DNA of 52,393 bases, from assembly GCA_001580565.1 (NCBI GenBank), contig LRBF01000201.1, forward strand, positions 1 to 52,393, in the 5' to 3' direction. Origin of the DNA: Caballeronia megalochromosomata. Its GTDB lineage: Bacteria; Pseudomonadota; Gammaproteobacteria; Burkholderiales; Burkholderiaceae. Positions 41,707 through 50,882 of the stretch are shown here, in pieces; the stretch's first letter is position 1, and every line of letters starts with the position of its first letter. The translations under genes and the position numbers were made by a program. The notes under the pieces are model-generated. The model did no database searches. It was given only the letters and a program-made list of their open reading frames with translations, and was not told the DNA's origin.

Positions 41707-41903
41707 AACAGGCTGTTCGAGAACGCGCGCACCTGGTCTGGGAGAAGGACGGGCGCCCTGATGGGCGTGCGGAAGAGTACTGGCATCGCGCTCTTGATCA
41801 GCATCTTTGGGAGCGGGCCTACGTTCTCTGGCAGCAGGAGGGAAGTCCCGAAGGGCGGCAAGATGAATATTGCCGTCGGCTGGTCGATTTCCAAGCTCAG
41901 TGA
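41666..41903 (+). pseudogene. Frameshifted DUF2934 protein
   Basis: ATG 41666 reads MTWTEPPKLEARF in one frame, after which the family continues only in another frame: EQAVRERAHLVWEKDGRPDG then RALDQHLWERAYVLWQQEGSPEGRQDEY to the stop at 41903. The two blocks are tandem DUF2934 units (R-A-Y/H-x-x-W-E-x-x-G-x-P-x-G-R). A small indel near 41697-41705 breaks the gene. The function of the family is unknown. Confidence 0.6.
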
Positions 41904-41959
41904 TTACCGCGTGCCGGCATCAGTCCGTATGGCGCGGCGACCGCCTAAGCAATGTGATC

Positions 41960-42262
41960 TTAAGGTAGATCCGCACGGAGCCCAGCTCCCGGTCGATGGT
42001 CAATGTCAGAACGGAAACGTAGCTGGGGATCACTTGTGTGACTAGCTGCCCGCCATCGAAAGAATGCCAGCACCGACGCTTCTTTTAGCGTGCTGCGTTG
42101 AAGTACATGCGCACCGGTCGACGGCTCGCATCGACCCTGGAGATCAACGCACCTGGCAATGCAATGGCCCTCGACCCGCGCGACGAAATCAACGCCTTTC
42201 GGCCGCAATGCTGAAATCCTGGCGCTCGGCCGGTCGTTGAACAGGTTGTCCAAGATGCGCAC
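41960..42262 (-). CDS. Hypothetical protein, possibly degenerate
   Basis: The frame reads RILDNLFNDRPSARISALRPKG, DFVARVEGHCIARC and STLKEASVLAFFRWRAASHTSDPQLRFRSDI before its stop. The blocks look protein-like and resemble other short hypothetical proteins of the group. There is no good ribosome-binding site, and a second frame carries the alternative MYFNAAR, so a frameshift is likely. Confidence 0.35.
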   Translation of the reverse strand: MRILDNLFNDRPSARISALRPKGVDFVARVEGHCIARCVDLQGRCEPSTGAHVLQRSTLKEASVLAFFRWRAASHTSDPQLRFRSDIDHRPGAGLRADLP

Positions 42263-42479
42263 CGGTCAATGGCGGCTCGGACATCGAGGCCCAAGAAATG
42301 ACGCCAAAACATGGTTGGCCTTCCGGATAACTTAGATCAAGGCGGTCGATGCGCAACTCAGGAAACGTTCGTGTCCGCGACCGCAAAGAGCGGATGGGAC
42401 ATACTCACCCGGCGCACCAGCATGATTCCGTAAAGTCAAGACTGGGCCCCGCGGACACCCGTTCCCGGACGCCGCGCCC

Positions 42480-42804
42480 ATGGACACCGTCCCTACGACG
42501 GCCAGCCCGGGCCATGCGAAGGCGCATCCCGTCACCCGCGCGTTCGATGCTTTCGCGAGCGCCGTCACGCGCTGGGCGGGATCGCCCGTCGCATTCGGGA
42601 TCGCGGTCATCATCGTGTGGCTCGTGTCCGGTCCATCTTCAGGTTTCCCGATGGCTGGCAACTCGTCATCAACACGGGCAGGACGATCATCACCTTCCTG
42701 ATGTGTTTTTCATACAGCAGAGCTCGAAGAAGGACAGCGTCGTGCTGCACCTGAAACTGAAGGAACTGCTCGCGTCCAACAAGCGAGCGAGTAACCACGG
42801 ATAA
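42480..42804 (+). pseudogene. Low-affinity iron permease family (PF04120-like) pseudogene
   Basis: ATG 42480 reads through RAFDAFASAVTRWAGSPVAFGIAVIIVWLVSGP, the first membrane region of the family. The match is then lost, recovered in a second frame (GWQLVINTGRTIITFLM), and recovered again in a third (FFIQQSSKKDSVVLHLKLKELLASNK) to the stop at 42804. Two indels, near 42633 and 42709, break the gene. An intact member would be a small two-helix membrane protein. Confidence 0.7.
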
Positions 42805-43577
42805 TTGCCTCGCATCTAGATAACCCTAGGTATGGAAGAACTCGCGGACGTTCGAAAACAGTCGAAACCGTCTACGAGCTTTAACCTGGAGAACGCCTCG
42901 CTATCGCAAGTCTATGACTGCAAGATGTGGCATTCGGGCCATGGCCTGAATGCTCGGGCGTTCGCCGTCAACCGTGAGCCGTGAACGGACGCGGAACAGT
43001 TCTTCTGCCGGCTACGCATCAGTGCCAGCTCAAGCGCTGTGCTCCTCACGCCGTAGCGCTGGTCGCCGCCCCTGGCATGAAGTGGTTTGGCCGGGCGGTG
43101 CAACACCTTATACGACATAGGTGTTGCACCTCGCTTTGAGGCCGCCGAGCCATAGGCCATCTACCACCGAACGCCAGAAAGCCAGTCAACAACCGGCCGG
43201 GCGTCAGCGCCGACAGTGCCGCGCCGTAGATGGCTCGCTCCGCGCAATGCCGCCTGCCACGCGCGTCAGCACAACGCCGGCGTGGCGGGGACCTTTTTGT
43301 CGTACCGGGTAAAAGGGCATCTCCGTTAGACGACTTGTGCTGGCTCGTTATCACCCTGTTTTAGCGTTTTTCAGCGTTCTCAGATAGCTGTTCTCTTTTG
43401 ATCGACTCGGGCGAGCCACCCACGCCATCCTGCCTATACTCGGACAGCGGTGAAAAAGACAAGGCCATTCAAAAGAAAATGAATAGGGCACGCGACGCCT
43501 GGTCGAGTGTTCTACTTTCTTGCATTAAACTACGGTGATATCAAACCAAGCCGTCGGGCGCTCGGGGAGAAGGCGTC
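42805..43577. other. Gene-poor stretch with a strong hairpin
   Basis: 773 bp without a supportable gene. It contains the 12-bp inverted repeat at 43097-43130 and, near 43577, the GGAGAAGG ribosome-binding site of the next gene. Confidence 0.5.
43097..43130. repeat. Perfect 12-bp inverted repeat, 10-nt loop
   Basis: GGTGCAACACCT (43097-43108) and its exact reverse complement (43119-43130) enclose TATACGACAT. No T-run follows. It could be an operator, a recombination or attachment site, or the tip of a lost mobile element. Confidence 0.8.
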
Positions 43578-46500
43578 ATGAGCCGGCCGCTGCAGGAAAA
43601 AACGTCGCGCGCGTCGCGAATCACGCCTGCAAGGCGCTGGGCTGCATGGCTTTTAGCTCTCGTGTGCGTGCTCATTTGTGCCGTCGCGGCGCGCATGACG
43701 CAGATCGAAATGCAGAGCTCGCTGCGGCAAGCGCGCTACCTGTCGGAACTCGGGAGCGAGATCGGCTTTACTCTCGGTGAAGGCCCCAGCGCTAGCATCC
43801 GCTATCCCGCGGCGGGACCTTACGACCTGCGGCTCGGCTATGCATCGCTGCCATCGTTCGAGGAGCGGCTGACGACACGCGGATTTGCCGTCACCGCTCA
43901 GGCGCGCGGTTCAGCGGCGATGCTGTCGATGGCGGACAGAGGGCTCTTTCTTCCCTATGAAGAGAAGGACCGCGCTGGACTCGCATTGCTTGACGCCCGT
44001 GGCACCCAGCTATACAGCGCGTCGAGCCCCGGACTCGTCTACGACGATTTCGAGTCCATTCCCCCTGTGATCGTTAGCGCGCTGCTCTTCATCGAGGACC
44101 GCAACCTGCTCGATGAGCACGAGCCCAATCGCAACCCGGCCATCGACTGGGGACGCTTTGGCCGTGCGCTTTTCGATCAGGGAGTGCGCGTCTTCGACAA
44201 ACGTGCGCCGCAACCGGGCGGCAGCACGCTTGCAACCCAGATCGAGAAGTTCCGCCACTCGTCGGGCGGACGCACCGCGTCGCCGACGGAAAAGCTCCGC
44301 CAGATCGCATCGGCCTCCGTGCGCGCTTATCTCGACGGTCCACAGACCATGCCGGCCCGCCGCCTGCTCGTTGTGCGCTATCTCAACTCGGTGCCGCTTG
44401 CGGCGCGGCCCGGCATCGGCGAGGTCAACGGTCTTCCCGATGGCATGGCCGCGTGGTACGGGCGCGACTTCGGTGAATACAACCGCATTCTGAACGCGCC
44501 CGTTTCGGCGGAAACGCTCGATGCGCAAGCGCTCGCGTTCAAGCAGGCGCTATCGCTGATGATCGCACAGCGTGCGCCATCGCGCTTCCTGCGCGCAGGC
44601 AGCCCGGAGCTCGAACGCCTGACCGACAGCTACCTGCGCGTGCTCGGCGCGAACGGCATCATCGCGCCGGCGCTGCGCGACAGGGCGCTCGCCGTGCCGC
44701 TCGCACTGAACCCGACGCCGCAGCGGCGCGAGGCGGTCTCGTTTGTCGCGCGCAAGGGCGTGACCGCGCTGCGCTCGAATTTGCTCGCGATGCTCGGCGT
44801 CCCGAGCTTTTACGATCTTGACCGGCTCGATTTGAGCGTCACCGCCACGCTCGACAACGTGGTGCAGCAGGCCGTGAGCGATCGGCTCGCGAGCGTGGCC
44901 ACGCGTGACGGCGCGCGCGACGCAGGGCTGATCGGCTATCACATGCTGCGGCCCCAGGACGATCCTTCGCGGATCTCGTACAGCTTCACGCTGATGGAGC
45001 GCAAGGGCGGTGCAAACCTCATGCGCGTGCAGACCGACAGCCTCAACGAACCCTTCGACATCAGCCGCAGCGGACGGCTCAATCTCGGCTCGACGGCGAA
45101 GTTGCGCACGATCATCACCTATCTGCAGATCGTCGCGGCGCTGCACGCGCGCTATGGCGCGATGAGCGTGGCGCAACTGCGTGCCGTGACGCCCGATCGC
45201 CAGGATGCGCTCACGCGCTGGGCACTCGACTATCTCGCGAAGACGCCGGACCGGTCGCTCGCCGCGATGCTCGACGCCGCCGTCGAACGCAAGTATTCTG
45301 CGAGCCCCGGCGAGACCTTTTACACGGGCGGCGGCGCGCAGACGTTCAACAACTTCGAGGCCACCGATAACGCGCGCGTGCTCACGGTGGAGCGCGCGTT
45401 CCAGCACTCGGTGAATCTGGTGTTCGTCCGCCTGATGCGCGATATCGTCCACTATGAAACGGTCAAGGTGGCGGGGCCGTCGTCCGACTGGCTCGACGAT
45501 CCCGCGGTGCGCCACGCCTATCTGACGCGCTTCGCCGATGCGGAGAGCCGCGTGTACATGAGCCGCTTCTACGGGAAGTACCGGCTGAAGACGCCGGACG
45601 AAGCGCTTGCGCTGCTGCTGCGCGACGTGCGCAAGTCGCCGCCCAAGCTCGCGACGGTGTTGAGAAGCGTAGCGCCCGACGAGCCGCGGGCGTGGTTCGA
45701 CACCCGCATGCGCGCGTTGCTGCGTGGCACGCCATCGGCGTCCATCACAGACCAGGACCTCGCGAAGCTCTATGCGAAATACGGCATCGACAAGTTCAAC
45801 CTCAACGATCGCGGGTATATCGCGAGCGTGCATCCGCTCGAACTGTGGACGGCGAATTATCTGCGCAGCCATCCGCTCGCGACGCTGAACGATGTTGAGG
45901 AAGGGAGCCGCGATGCGCGCGTCGCCGTCTATTCGTGGCTCTTCAAGACGCGCTATCACGCGACGCAGGACAGGCGCATCAGGCGCATGGTCGAGTTGCA
46001 AGCGTATGCAGAGATTGCAAAAGCGTGGCGCGCGCTCGGCTATACGTTCGCGTCGGTCACGCCTTCCTATGCGGCGGCGATTGGCGCTTCGGGCGACCGG
46101 CCCGAGGCGCTCGCACAACTGATCGGCATCGTGCAGAACGAGGGCAGGGGGCTCGCCATGCAGCGCATCTCGGCACTCGAATTCGCGAAGGACACGCCAT
46201 ACGAGACGCATTTCGTCCATGTGAGCGAGCCGGCGAAGCCGTTGATCGCGCCCGAGATCGCGGCTGTCGTTCAACGGCTGCTGCGCGATGTCGTTGCGGG
46301 TGGCACCGCGCAGCGCCTCGCCGATGGCATGGCATTGTCTGATGGACGTTCGCTCGACGTGTCCGGCAAGACCGGCACGGGGGACCAGCGTTTCAACGTG
46401 TACGCTCGTGGCCGGCGTCTCATTGAATCGCGGAAGGTCAATAGGACCGCGACCTTCGTCTTCGCCATCGGGGAGCGCTACTTCGGCACGCTCACCGCCT

Positions 46501-46649
46501 ACGTGCGCGAGCCTTATGCGGCGCGTTATGACTTCACGAGCGCGCTCGCCGTGCAGATGCTGAAGTCGCTAGGGCCCGCGCTGCAGCCGCTGCTCGCCGA
46601 GGGACAAACGCCGGGAACCGAACGCGATGCGGAGCCGAAAATCAGATAG
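43578..46649 (+). CDS. Class A penicillin-binding protein (transglycosylase/transpeptidase), 1023 aa
   Basis: A bifunctional peptidoglycan synthase of the inner membrane. Residues 24-40 form a membrane anchor (WAAWLLALVCVLICAVAARM). The GT51 transglycosylase domain shows LFIEDRNLL (catalytic Glu) and QPGGSTLATQIEKFR. The transpeptidase has STAK (~505), SVN (~609) and KTGTGD (~928), so the nucleophile Ser and Lys are kept. At 1023 aa it is longer than ordinary PBP1a/1b, the extra sequence lying between the SVN and KTG motifs. ATG 43578 follows GGAGAAGG. It is not near other division genes; an accessory role in wall synthesis is inferred. Confidence 0.85.
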   Translation: MSRPLQEKTSRASRITPARRWAAWLLALVCVLICAVAARMTQIEMQSSLRQARYLSELGSEIGFTLGEGPSASIRYPAAGPYDLRLGYASLPSFEERLTTRGFAVTAQARGSAAMLSMADRGLFLPYEEKDRAGLALLDARGTQLYSASSPGLVYDDFESIPPVIVSALLFIEDRNLLDEHEPNRNPAIDWGRFGRALFDQGVRVFDKRAPQPGGSTLATQIEKFRHSSGGRTASPTEKLRQIASASVRAYLDGPQTMPARRLLVVRYLNSVPLAARPGIGEVNGLPDGMAAWYGRDFGEYNRILNAPVSAETLDAQALAFKQALSLMIAQRAPSRFLRAGSPELERLTDSYLRVLGANGIIAPALRDRALAVPLALNPTPQRREAVSFVARKGVTALRSNLLAMLGVPSFYDLDRLDLSVTATLDNVVQQAVSDRLASVATRDGARDAGLIGYHMLRPQDDPSRISYSFTLMERKGGANLMRVQTDSLNEPFDISRSGRLNLGSTAKLRTIITYLQIVAALHARYGAMSVAQLRAVTPDRQDALTRWALDYLAKTPDRSLAAMLDAAVERKYSASPGETFYTGGGAQTFNNFEATDNARVLTVERAFQHSVNLVFVRLMRDIVHYETVKVAGPSSDWLDDPAVRHAYLTRFADAESRVYMSRFYGKYRLKTPDEALALLLRDVRKSPPKLATVLRSVAPDEPRAWFDTRMRALLRGTPSASITDQDLAKLYAKYGIDKFNLNDRGYIASVHPLELWTANYLRSHPLATLNDVEEGSRDARVAVYSWLFKTRYHATQDRRIRRMVELQAYAEIAKAWRALGYTFASVTPSYAAAIGASGDRPEALAQLIGIVQNEGRGLAMQRISALEFAKDTPYETHFVHVSEPAKPLIAPEIAAVVQRLLRDVVAGGTAQRLADGMALSDGRSLDVSGKTGTGDQRFNVYARGRRLIESRKVNRTATFVFAIGERYFGTLTAYVREPYAARYDFTSALAVQMLKSLGPALQPLLAEGQTPGTERDAEPKIR

Positions 46650-46899
46650 AACTGCGCCGTGCGGATGAAGATTTGTTCCGAACTCGTTCTCTACCACAGT
46701 GTCGGGACATTGATTGACGCTAGACGTTGGATGCGAAACGACGATGGCGCTTTCCGGGACGGTGTTTACCATTCACCCGTTGTGCGAGAGGGGCTGCACT
46801 TGCGGAATATGAGGTGAAGTTCACCCTGCTCGTTGTGATCCAGCGAGCATTTGACGGCTATGATGCTGCGTGCTCGCGTGATACACGTGCGGCATCGCC

Positions 46900-47452
46900 A
46901 CAGGGGTCTCGTCGCCGTTCAGCCAGCGGCGAAATGCGACCAGATCCGCCGAACGCGCCCAGGAAGACCGCGCGCTAAGGAGCGCAATGAAGACCGTCCA
47001 TGCAGCATGTCGGCTTCCACGAGAATGCAGCGTCCCGCCTCGCGGGTATAACCCGTCTTCGCAAGAAGAACGCTCCAGTCCGGCCAGTCGATGACGGGGT
47101 CGGTGTTCCGATAGAACCGCATCCGAGTGCCGATGGCTTCTTTGTGGCGGGAAAGCACCGTGAACGCGTCGATCAGCGCGTAGTGCGACGCGGCGTCCGC
47201 CATCTTTACGAGATCGCGCGCCGTGGAGACGTTGGCGGCCGACAGCCTCGTCGGATCGTCGAACCGAGTGGCCGCCGTGCCCCGCGCGCGTGCCTTATCG
47301 TTCATCTTTTGGACGAAGGCGCGCTGACCGCCCGGAAACGCGCGCGATTCTCAGATGACATTAACGCGAGGCGCAGCATCTCCTCGCGTTCGAGCGCTGC
47401 CCCAACCGGGAGCCGCTAGCGCGAATGCTTGAGCAGGTCGGCGTCATCTAGC
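46900..47452 (-). pseudogene. D-alanyl-D-alanine endopeptidase (PbpG-like) pseudogene
   Basis: Minus-strand text matches the C-terminal part of the family in pieces: DADLLKHS then stop codon, RLPVGAALEREEMLRLALMSSENRA, a short deletion, PGGQRAFVQKMNDKARARGT, LSAANVSTARDLVKM, SVLLAKTGYTREAGRCILVEA (the conserved KTG), and, in another frame, ADLVAFRRWLNGDET. At least one in-frame stop and two frameshifts or deletions are present, and the N-terminal Ser-x-x-Lys half is gone. It was once a periplasmic peptidoglycan hydrolase. Confidence 0.75.
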
Positions 47453-47666
47453 AAGGCCGTATCCAAGAAGGACGCCGAACCGTATTGGAGGAATGATCGC
47501 CGACACGAGAGAGAGGCTGGATCAGTCGATTCCGAGCAGCCTTTGCCAATCGTTCGTGCGTCATCGTTCCTTCCGAGCATCAATAGCCAGCGGCGAACAA
47601 TGTCAAACGAGGGGGTGGTGGTTTACATATACTAAAAGAATGGCCGCGAACGAGAAGGAGGCTGCC

Positions 47667-47831
47667 ATGACTCAGTCAATGATTAGCTTGGTAGTGGGCC
47701 TCGCGGTCGTGATAGTCGTTGCGCTCGCGCTTGCCGGGCGCGATCGACGCAAACATCGATTTGCTACCGACGGGCGCATAGAACGATGGCTCGATTCGCA
47801 TCACATGGGGTGGATGCATCATCGGCACTGA
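47667..47831 (+). CDS. Small single-span membrane protein, 54 aa
   Basis: ATG 47667 follows AAGGAGG by 5 nt. One hydrophobic helix (MISLVVGLAVVIVVALALAG), then a basic tail ending His-rich (HHMGWMHHRH). A longer in-frame start lacks support. A strong terminator begins 12 bp after its stop, so this is a monocistronic gene. No function recognised. Confidence 0.65.
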   Translation: MTQSMISLVVGLAVVIVVALALAGRDRRKHRFATDGRIERWLDSHHMGWMHHRH

Positions 47832-48407
47832 GGAACAAAAAATCCCGCCTCCGGAGGGCGGGTTTTCAAGCGAGGCGCTCGAGGCTTCGAAGGCGCCGTA
47901 TGTGTGCCTTGCTGAAGCACGCCCGACAAGTAGAGGCCGTTTGCAGAAAAAGGCCACCGTTGTCGGCGTGCCACCGAGGCCCTCGTTGGATCCTTGATCT
48001 GGTGCGGAGCATGGCGCTTGCTCAGTGTCACGTAGGGCCAATGCTTGCGACCGGCTGCCAGCGCGTCGGAGATCGGCTACCAGTTCGGCGATGAAGCTTC
48101 GGCCTCTGAATGTCCGCCGTGGTTTCGATCAACAGATTTGGGGCCGTGTTCTATGTATTCATTCCGTGCACGGCCCGGCAAGGAAAGGAATGGAAAGGAA
48201 TGCGCCTAGCGCGTAGGAAGGCATGAAGGACCCGAGCGGTAGAACCGCGAGGCGACGAAGCTTGCTTCTCGGTGGCATCGCGCACGGGCAGACTACGATG
48301 CGTAGCTCATGGGCGCGGTGCCATGGCACCGACGCTTGAACTGGAGTCATTGGTCCCTGCGTTGTACGGCTTCACGATGTCTCCGTCGAACACAGGAGGG
48401 GCTGAAC
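47832..48407. other. Intergenic region with terminator
   Basis: After the terminator at 47844-47866 there is no supportable gene. A short direct repeat GGAAAGGAAT occurs twice around 48180-48200. Confidence 0.5.
47844..47866 (+). terminator. Rho-independent terminator
   Basis: CCCGCC...GGCGGG stem (47844-47849 with 47857-47862) with a short TCCGGAG loop and a following TTTT; an upstream A-run makes it work in both directions. It ends the 47667 gene. Confidence 0.85.
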
Positions 48408-48668
48408 ATGCGTCTGATCGAGCAGGATGAACGCAAAGACTTTCTCGCGTCCTTGCAGCGCAATGGTATGGCAGAAGGCGATTTCGACCTTGTGGAAACG
48501 GATACGACGGACCCCAAAAGCGACGAGAACTTCGGTCTACAGGGCTATGTCACGATAACCAGGCTATCGACGCAGGTTGCGAAGGAATACCCGATCGGCG
48601 ACGAGTGCGATTGGTTACAGCATTTTAGCAAAGATCTCGAGGCGGGCGTCTTCGATAAACAGGAATGA
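48408..48668 (+). CDS. Hypothetical protein, 86 aa
   Basis: ATG 48408 has AGGAGGGG upstream, a strong ribosome-binding site. The acidic product contains DERKDFLASLQRNGM, DFDLVETDTTDPKSDENFGLQGYVTI and EYPIGDECDWLQHFSKDLEAG. Not a family I can name, but composition, length and start support a real gene. Confidence 0.6.
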   Translation: MRLIEQDERKDFLASLQRNGMAEGDFDLVETDTTDPKSDENFGLQGYVTITRLSTQVAKEYPIGDECDWLQHFSKDLEAGVFDKQE

Positions 48669-49077
48669 GATCCAGAACGTTATCGAAGTGCTGGTAAAAG
48701 ACCGCCGCCTGGCCGACGCCTGCCGGATCTCAGATCCTGCGTTCGGGACGAAAAGAATGCGCGCAGGCTTGACTGTGGAGCTTCGGAATTTTCGAGAAGA
48801 CCGTTCCGTTCGGAAACGTAAAATTGGGGCGTTAAAAACACTGCTTCCAGATCTTGCGCATCACTTGGAGAATGGTCGAGTCCCGAGGATGTCCCTGCCA
48901 CGGCAAAGAAGCGGTTAGGCCACGTTGGTCCTGGCATTGAGGAAAACTAGTTGTCGCATATGCCGAACTGGCTCGCCAAGAAGTTCAAGACGGGAAGTTG
49001 GTCGGGCGTGAAAGCGTTGAAGGCATCGGCCACAGAGTCGGAGCGGTCCTCGTAGGTTGCGGCGACGCAAGCAGACG
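48669..49077. other. Gene-poor stretch
   Basis: Contains only weak frames and the start of the degraded activator described next; a possible upstream fragment reads AYAELARQEVQDGKLVG but is not assignable. Confidence 0.4.
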
Positions 49078-49406
49078 CCGGCGCGGGTTCGCCGCCGACG
49101 CGCTCGCCGCGATGCGCAACTACGGCTGGCCTGGCAAATTGCGTGAATTGATGAACTGCGTGCGGCGCGCGATAGTCATGTCGGAAGGGCATCCACGCGC
49201 ATGACCTGGAACTCGGCAACTATGTCGAAGGCGTGCTGGTTTCGTTGGATTAGGCCCGCGAAGCGGCTGAACGGCAGGCCATCGAACTCGCCTTGCTTCG
49301 GCACCGCGGACGTCTGGGCGAAACCGCAAGCGAACTTGGCATTTCTCGGGTGACACTATACCGGCTGCTGACATCCTATGGGATGCGAGCGCCAGTAGAT
49401 CCTTGA
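49078..49406 (+). pseudogene. Sigma-54-dependent activator, C-terminal remnant
   Basis: ADALAAMRNYGWPGKLREL matches the R-finger end of the AAA+ domain (normally YxWPGNVREL). After a frameshift near 49200, HDLELGNYVEG continues, an in-frame TAG falls at 49251-49253, and then the Fis-type helix-turn-helix appears (LLRHRGRLGETASELGISRVTLYRLL), ending at 49406. At least two lesions; the ATPase half is gone. Confidence 0.75.
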
Positions 49407-49786
49407 CCTAAGAGGGAATATCGTCTTTCAACGGGGTCGCCGACGCGGCTATCGAACTTTCGCTCTCGCTGTCTCGCATAACAAGACGTGAATTTACATT
49501 AATCATTATTTACGACGCAATCGTCTTGCACGCGATGCGTAACTTCGCAATTCGCCGAAACTTCAGCTCGTAATCGCGCAATTGACGGCTTTCAGCCGAT
49601 ACTAACCCGCTGAGTCCGCACTATTTTATTGGGGTTTTATATCTGCCCGGCGCGGGGCGGCCTTTACGCACGCCGGCGGCTCTCGCGCCCTGCGTTACGA
49701 AAAGCGGCCGCCCGTTGTAGTGCCAATAGATTAAGCAATCGTGTCGACATTCCGTTTGACACGATGAAGCGTCCAGCTCCGGCTTG
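49407..49786. other. Intergenic region
   Basis: 380 bp before the DUF4148 gene; low-complexity AT-rich patches near 49500, no gene or RNA recognised. Confidence 0.4.
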
Positions 49787-50104
49787 TCACTGCCCGAAAT
49801 AGACCGGCTGAGTATCAACCGGGCCACGGGCGGTTGCGGGAACGCGCGGGGAACCCGATTGTGACGTGCCGGCAATTCCCGCGCCGTAGCCGCTATTTTG
49901 CGCAGCCACGCGGGCCTCAGCAGCTTGAATGTTGCCAGGGTATTCCGAATCGTTGGCGCTAGGTTTATAGCCCGCCTGCTCAAGTTGGAGCAGCTCGGTT
50001 CGCACTTGCGTGCGCGTTACAGGTGCATTCGGTTGTTGCGCGAAGGTTATGATGGGCGTGCCCAGGACCGAAGCCGCCATTGCTGCATAAAGTAGTGTTC
50101 TCAT
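49787..50104 (-). CDS. DUF4148 secreted protein, 105 aa
   Basis: ATG 50104 begins MRTLLYAAMAASVLGTPIITFAQ, a clear Sec signal peptide with an A-x-A-type cut near residue 23, so the mature protein is periplasmic. The rest (VRTELLQLEQAGYKPSANDSEYPGNIQAAEARVAAQ, then a Gly/Ser/Pro tail) matches the DUF4148 family, which is expanded in Burkholderiaceae. The longer form beginning 50158 would bury the signal peptide and is rejected. The role is unknown. It is monocistronic. Confidence 0.85.
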   Translation of the reverse strand: MRTLLYAAMAASVLGTPIITFAQQPNAPVTRTQVRTELLQLEQAGYKPSANDSEYPGNIQAAEARVAAQNSGYGAGIAGTSQSGSPRVPATARGPVDTQPVYFGQ

Positions 50105-50440
50105 GATAGTTTCACCCAAAAGTGATTGTTGCCTTGCTTGGAATGCCGATGTTGGCATGCAATGCTTAAAGTATAGGTAATAATCTCTCGAAACTAATGT
50201 TTATTTATTTAAATTGGTATCACAATACAAATACAGTGTTTGCGATAATTACGAAATGGAGCTCGAAGCGATATTAAAAAGCGCCACCGCTGCATTTTTG
50301 GAAGCCCTTTCGACCACGGCCAAATACTTGAAAGTGGCAACCAGCACCGTCTGTGCAACCTCCAGCCCCTTTGATCTGCTGCCGCACCTCGAGCCGCTGC
50401 AGCCTCCGCCCAGTCCGCCCGACTGTTTCTGAACACGGTC
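50105..50440. other. Intergenic region, AT-rich
   Basis: Contains an AT-rich stretch near 50195-50240 (promoter-like) upstream of the DUF4148 gene and no gene. Confidence 0.4.
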
Positions 50441-50665
50441 ATGCGTGCGGCACTCGAGGTGGCGGATTTCTTCCGCCGCTGCGGGCCGCAGCAGCCGTGC
50501 CCAGCGGCGTGCCATGAGCGCGATCGAACTGTGCCGCACCGCGGCCGTCGGCGGCCATGTCGAACAGTGCGACGCCTGCGGTCACCAGCGCATCACCTAC
50601 GACTCGTGCCGGCATCGCGCCTGCCCGAAGTGCCAGTCGCTCGCCCGCGCAATAGCCAGAACACC
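50441..50665 (+). pseudogene. IS91-family transposase N-terminal remnant
   Basis: MRAALEVADFFRRCGP in one frame continues, after a gap, as MSAIELCRTAAVGGHVEQCDACG and YDSCRHRACPKCQSLAR in another. The four-cysteine ribbon C-x2-C...C-x2-C of the IS91/ISCR rolling-circle transposase is recognisable. The catalytic half is absent. It abuts the CcdB fragment. Confidence 0.75.
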
Positions 50666-50666
50666 G

Positions 50667-50882
50667 GGAGGCTGTCCCGCTCATCCGCGCTGAGTCATTT
50701 CAAGCCGAAAAACTTCCCGACGATTTCACCCCCTTCTTCGAGATCGGCGGTACCAAATGCTTGATGCATCCGGCGTAATTGGGTCTGTACCGCTAAGCGA
50801 GCTAGGTTCCGCAGTCGGGTCGTTGCGGGAGCATCAAGACAAGATCATCGCAGCGCTTGATCGCCTGCTGGGTGGATACTGA
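50667..50882 (+). pseudogene. CcdB-family toxin, C-terminal remnant
   Basis: The frame HREAVPLIRAESFQAEKLPD through FTPFFEIGGTKCLMHPA runs to a stop. One base later the family continues in another frame as GSVPLSELGSAVGSLREHQ, then IIAALDRLLGGY and stops at 50882. The order matches CcdB, a gyrase-poisoning toxin of plasmid addiction modules. It lacks the N-terminus and is broken by one frameshift. The antitoxin is not visible nearby. Confidence 0.6.

Noticed and set aside
44550..46274. 574-codon minus-strand frame over the penicillin-binding protein
   Set aside because: Arg/His/Ala-rich shadow frame; the plus-strand protein has all catalytic motifs.
48577..48918. 113-codon plus-strand frame after the 86-aa gene
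   Set aside because: Arg-rich, overlaps the 86-aa gene out of frame and has no ribosome-binding site.
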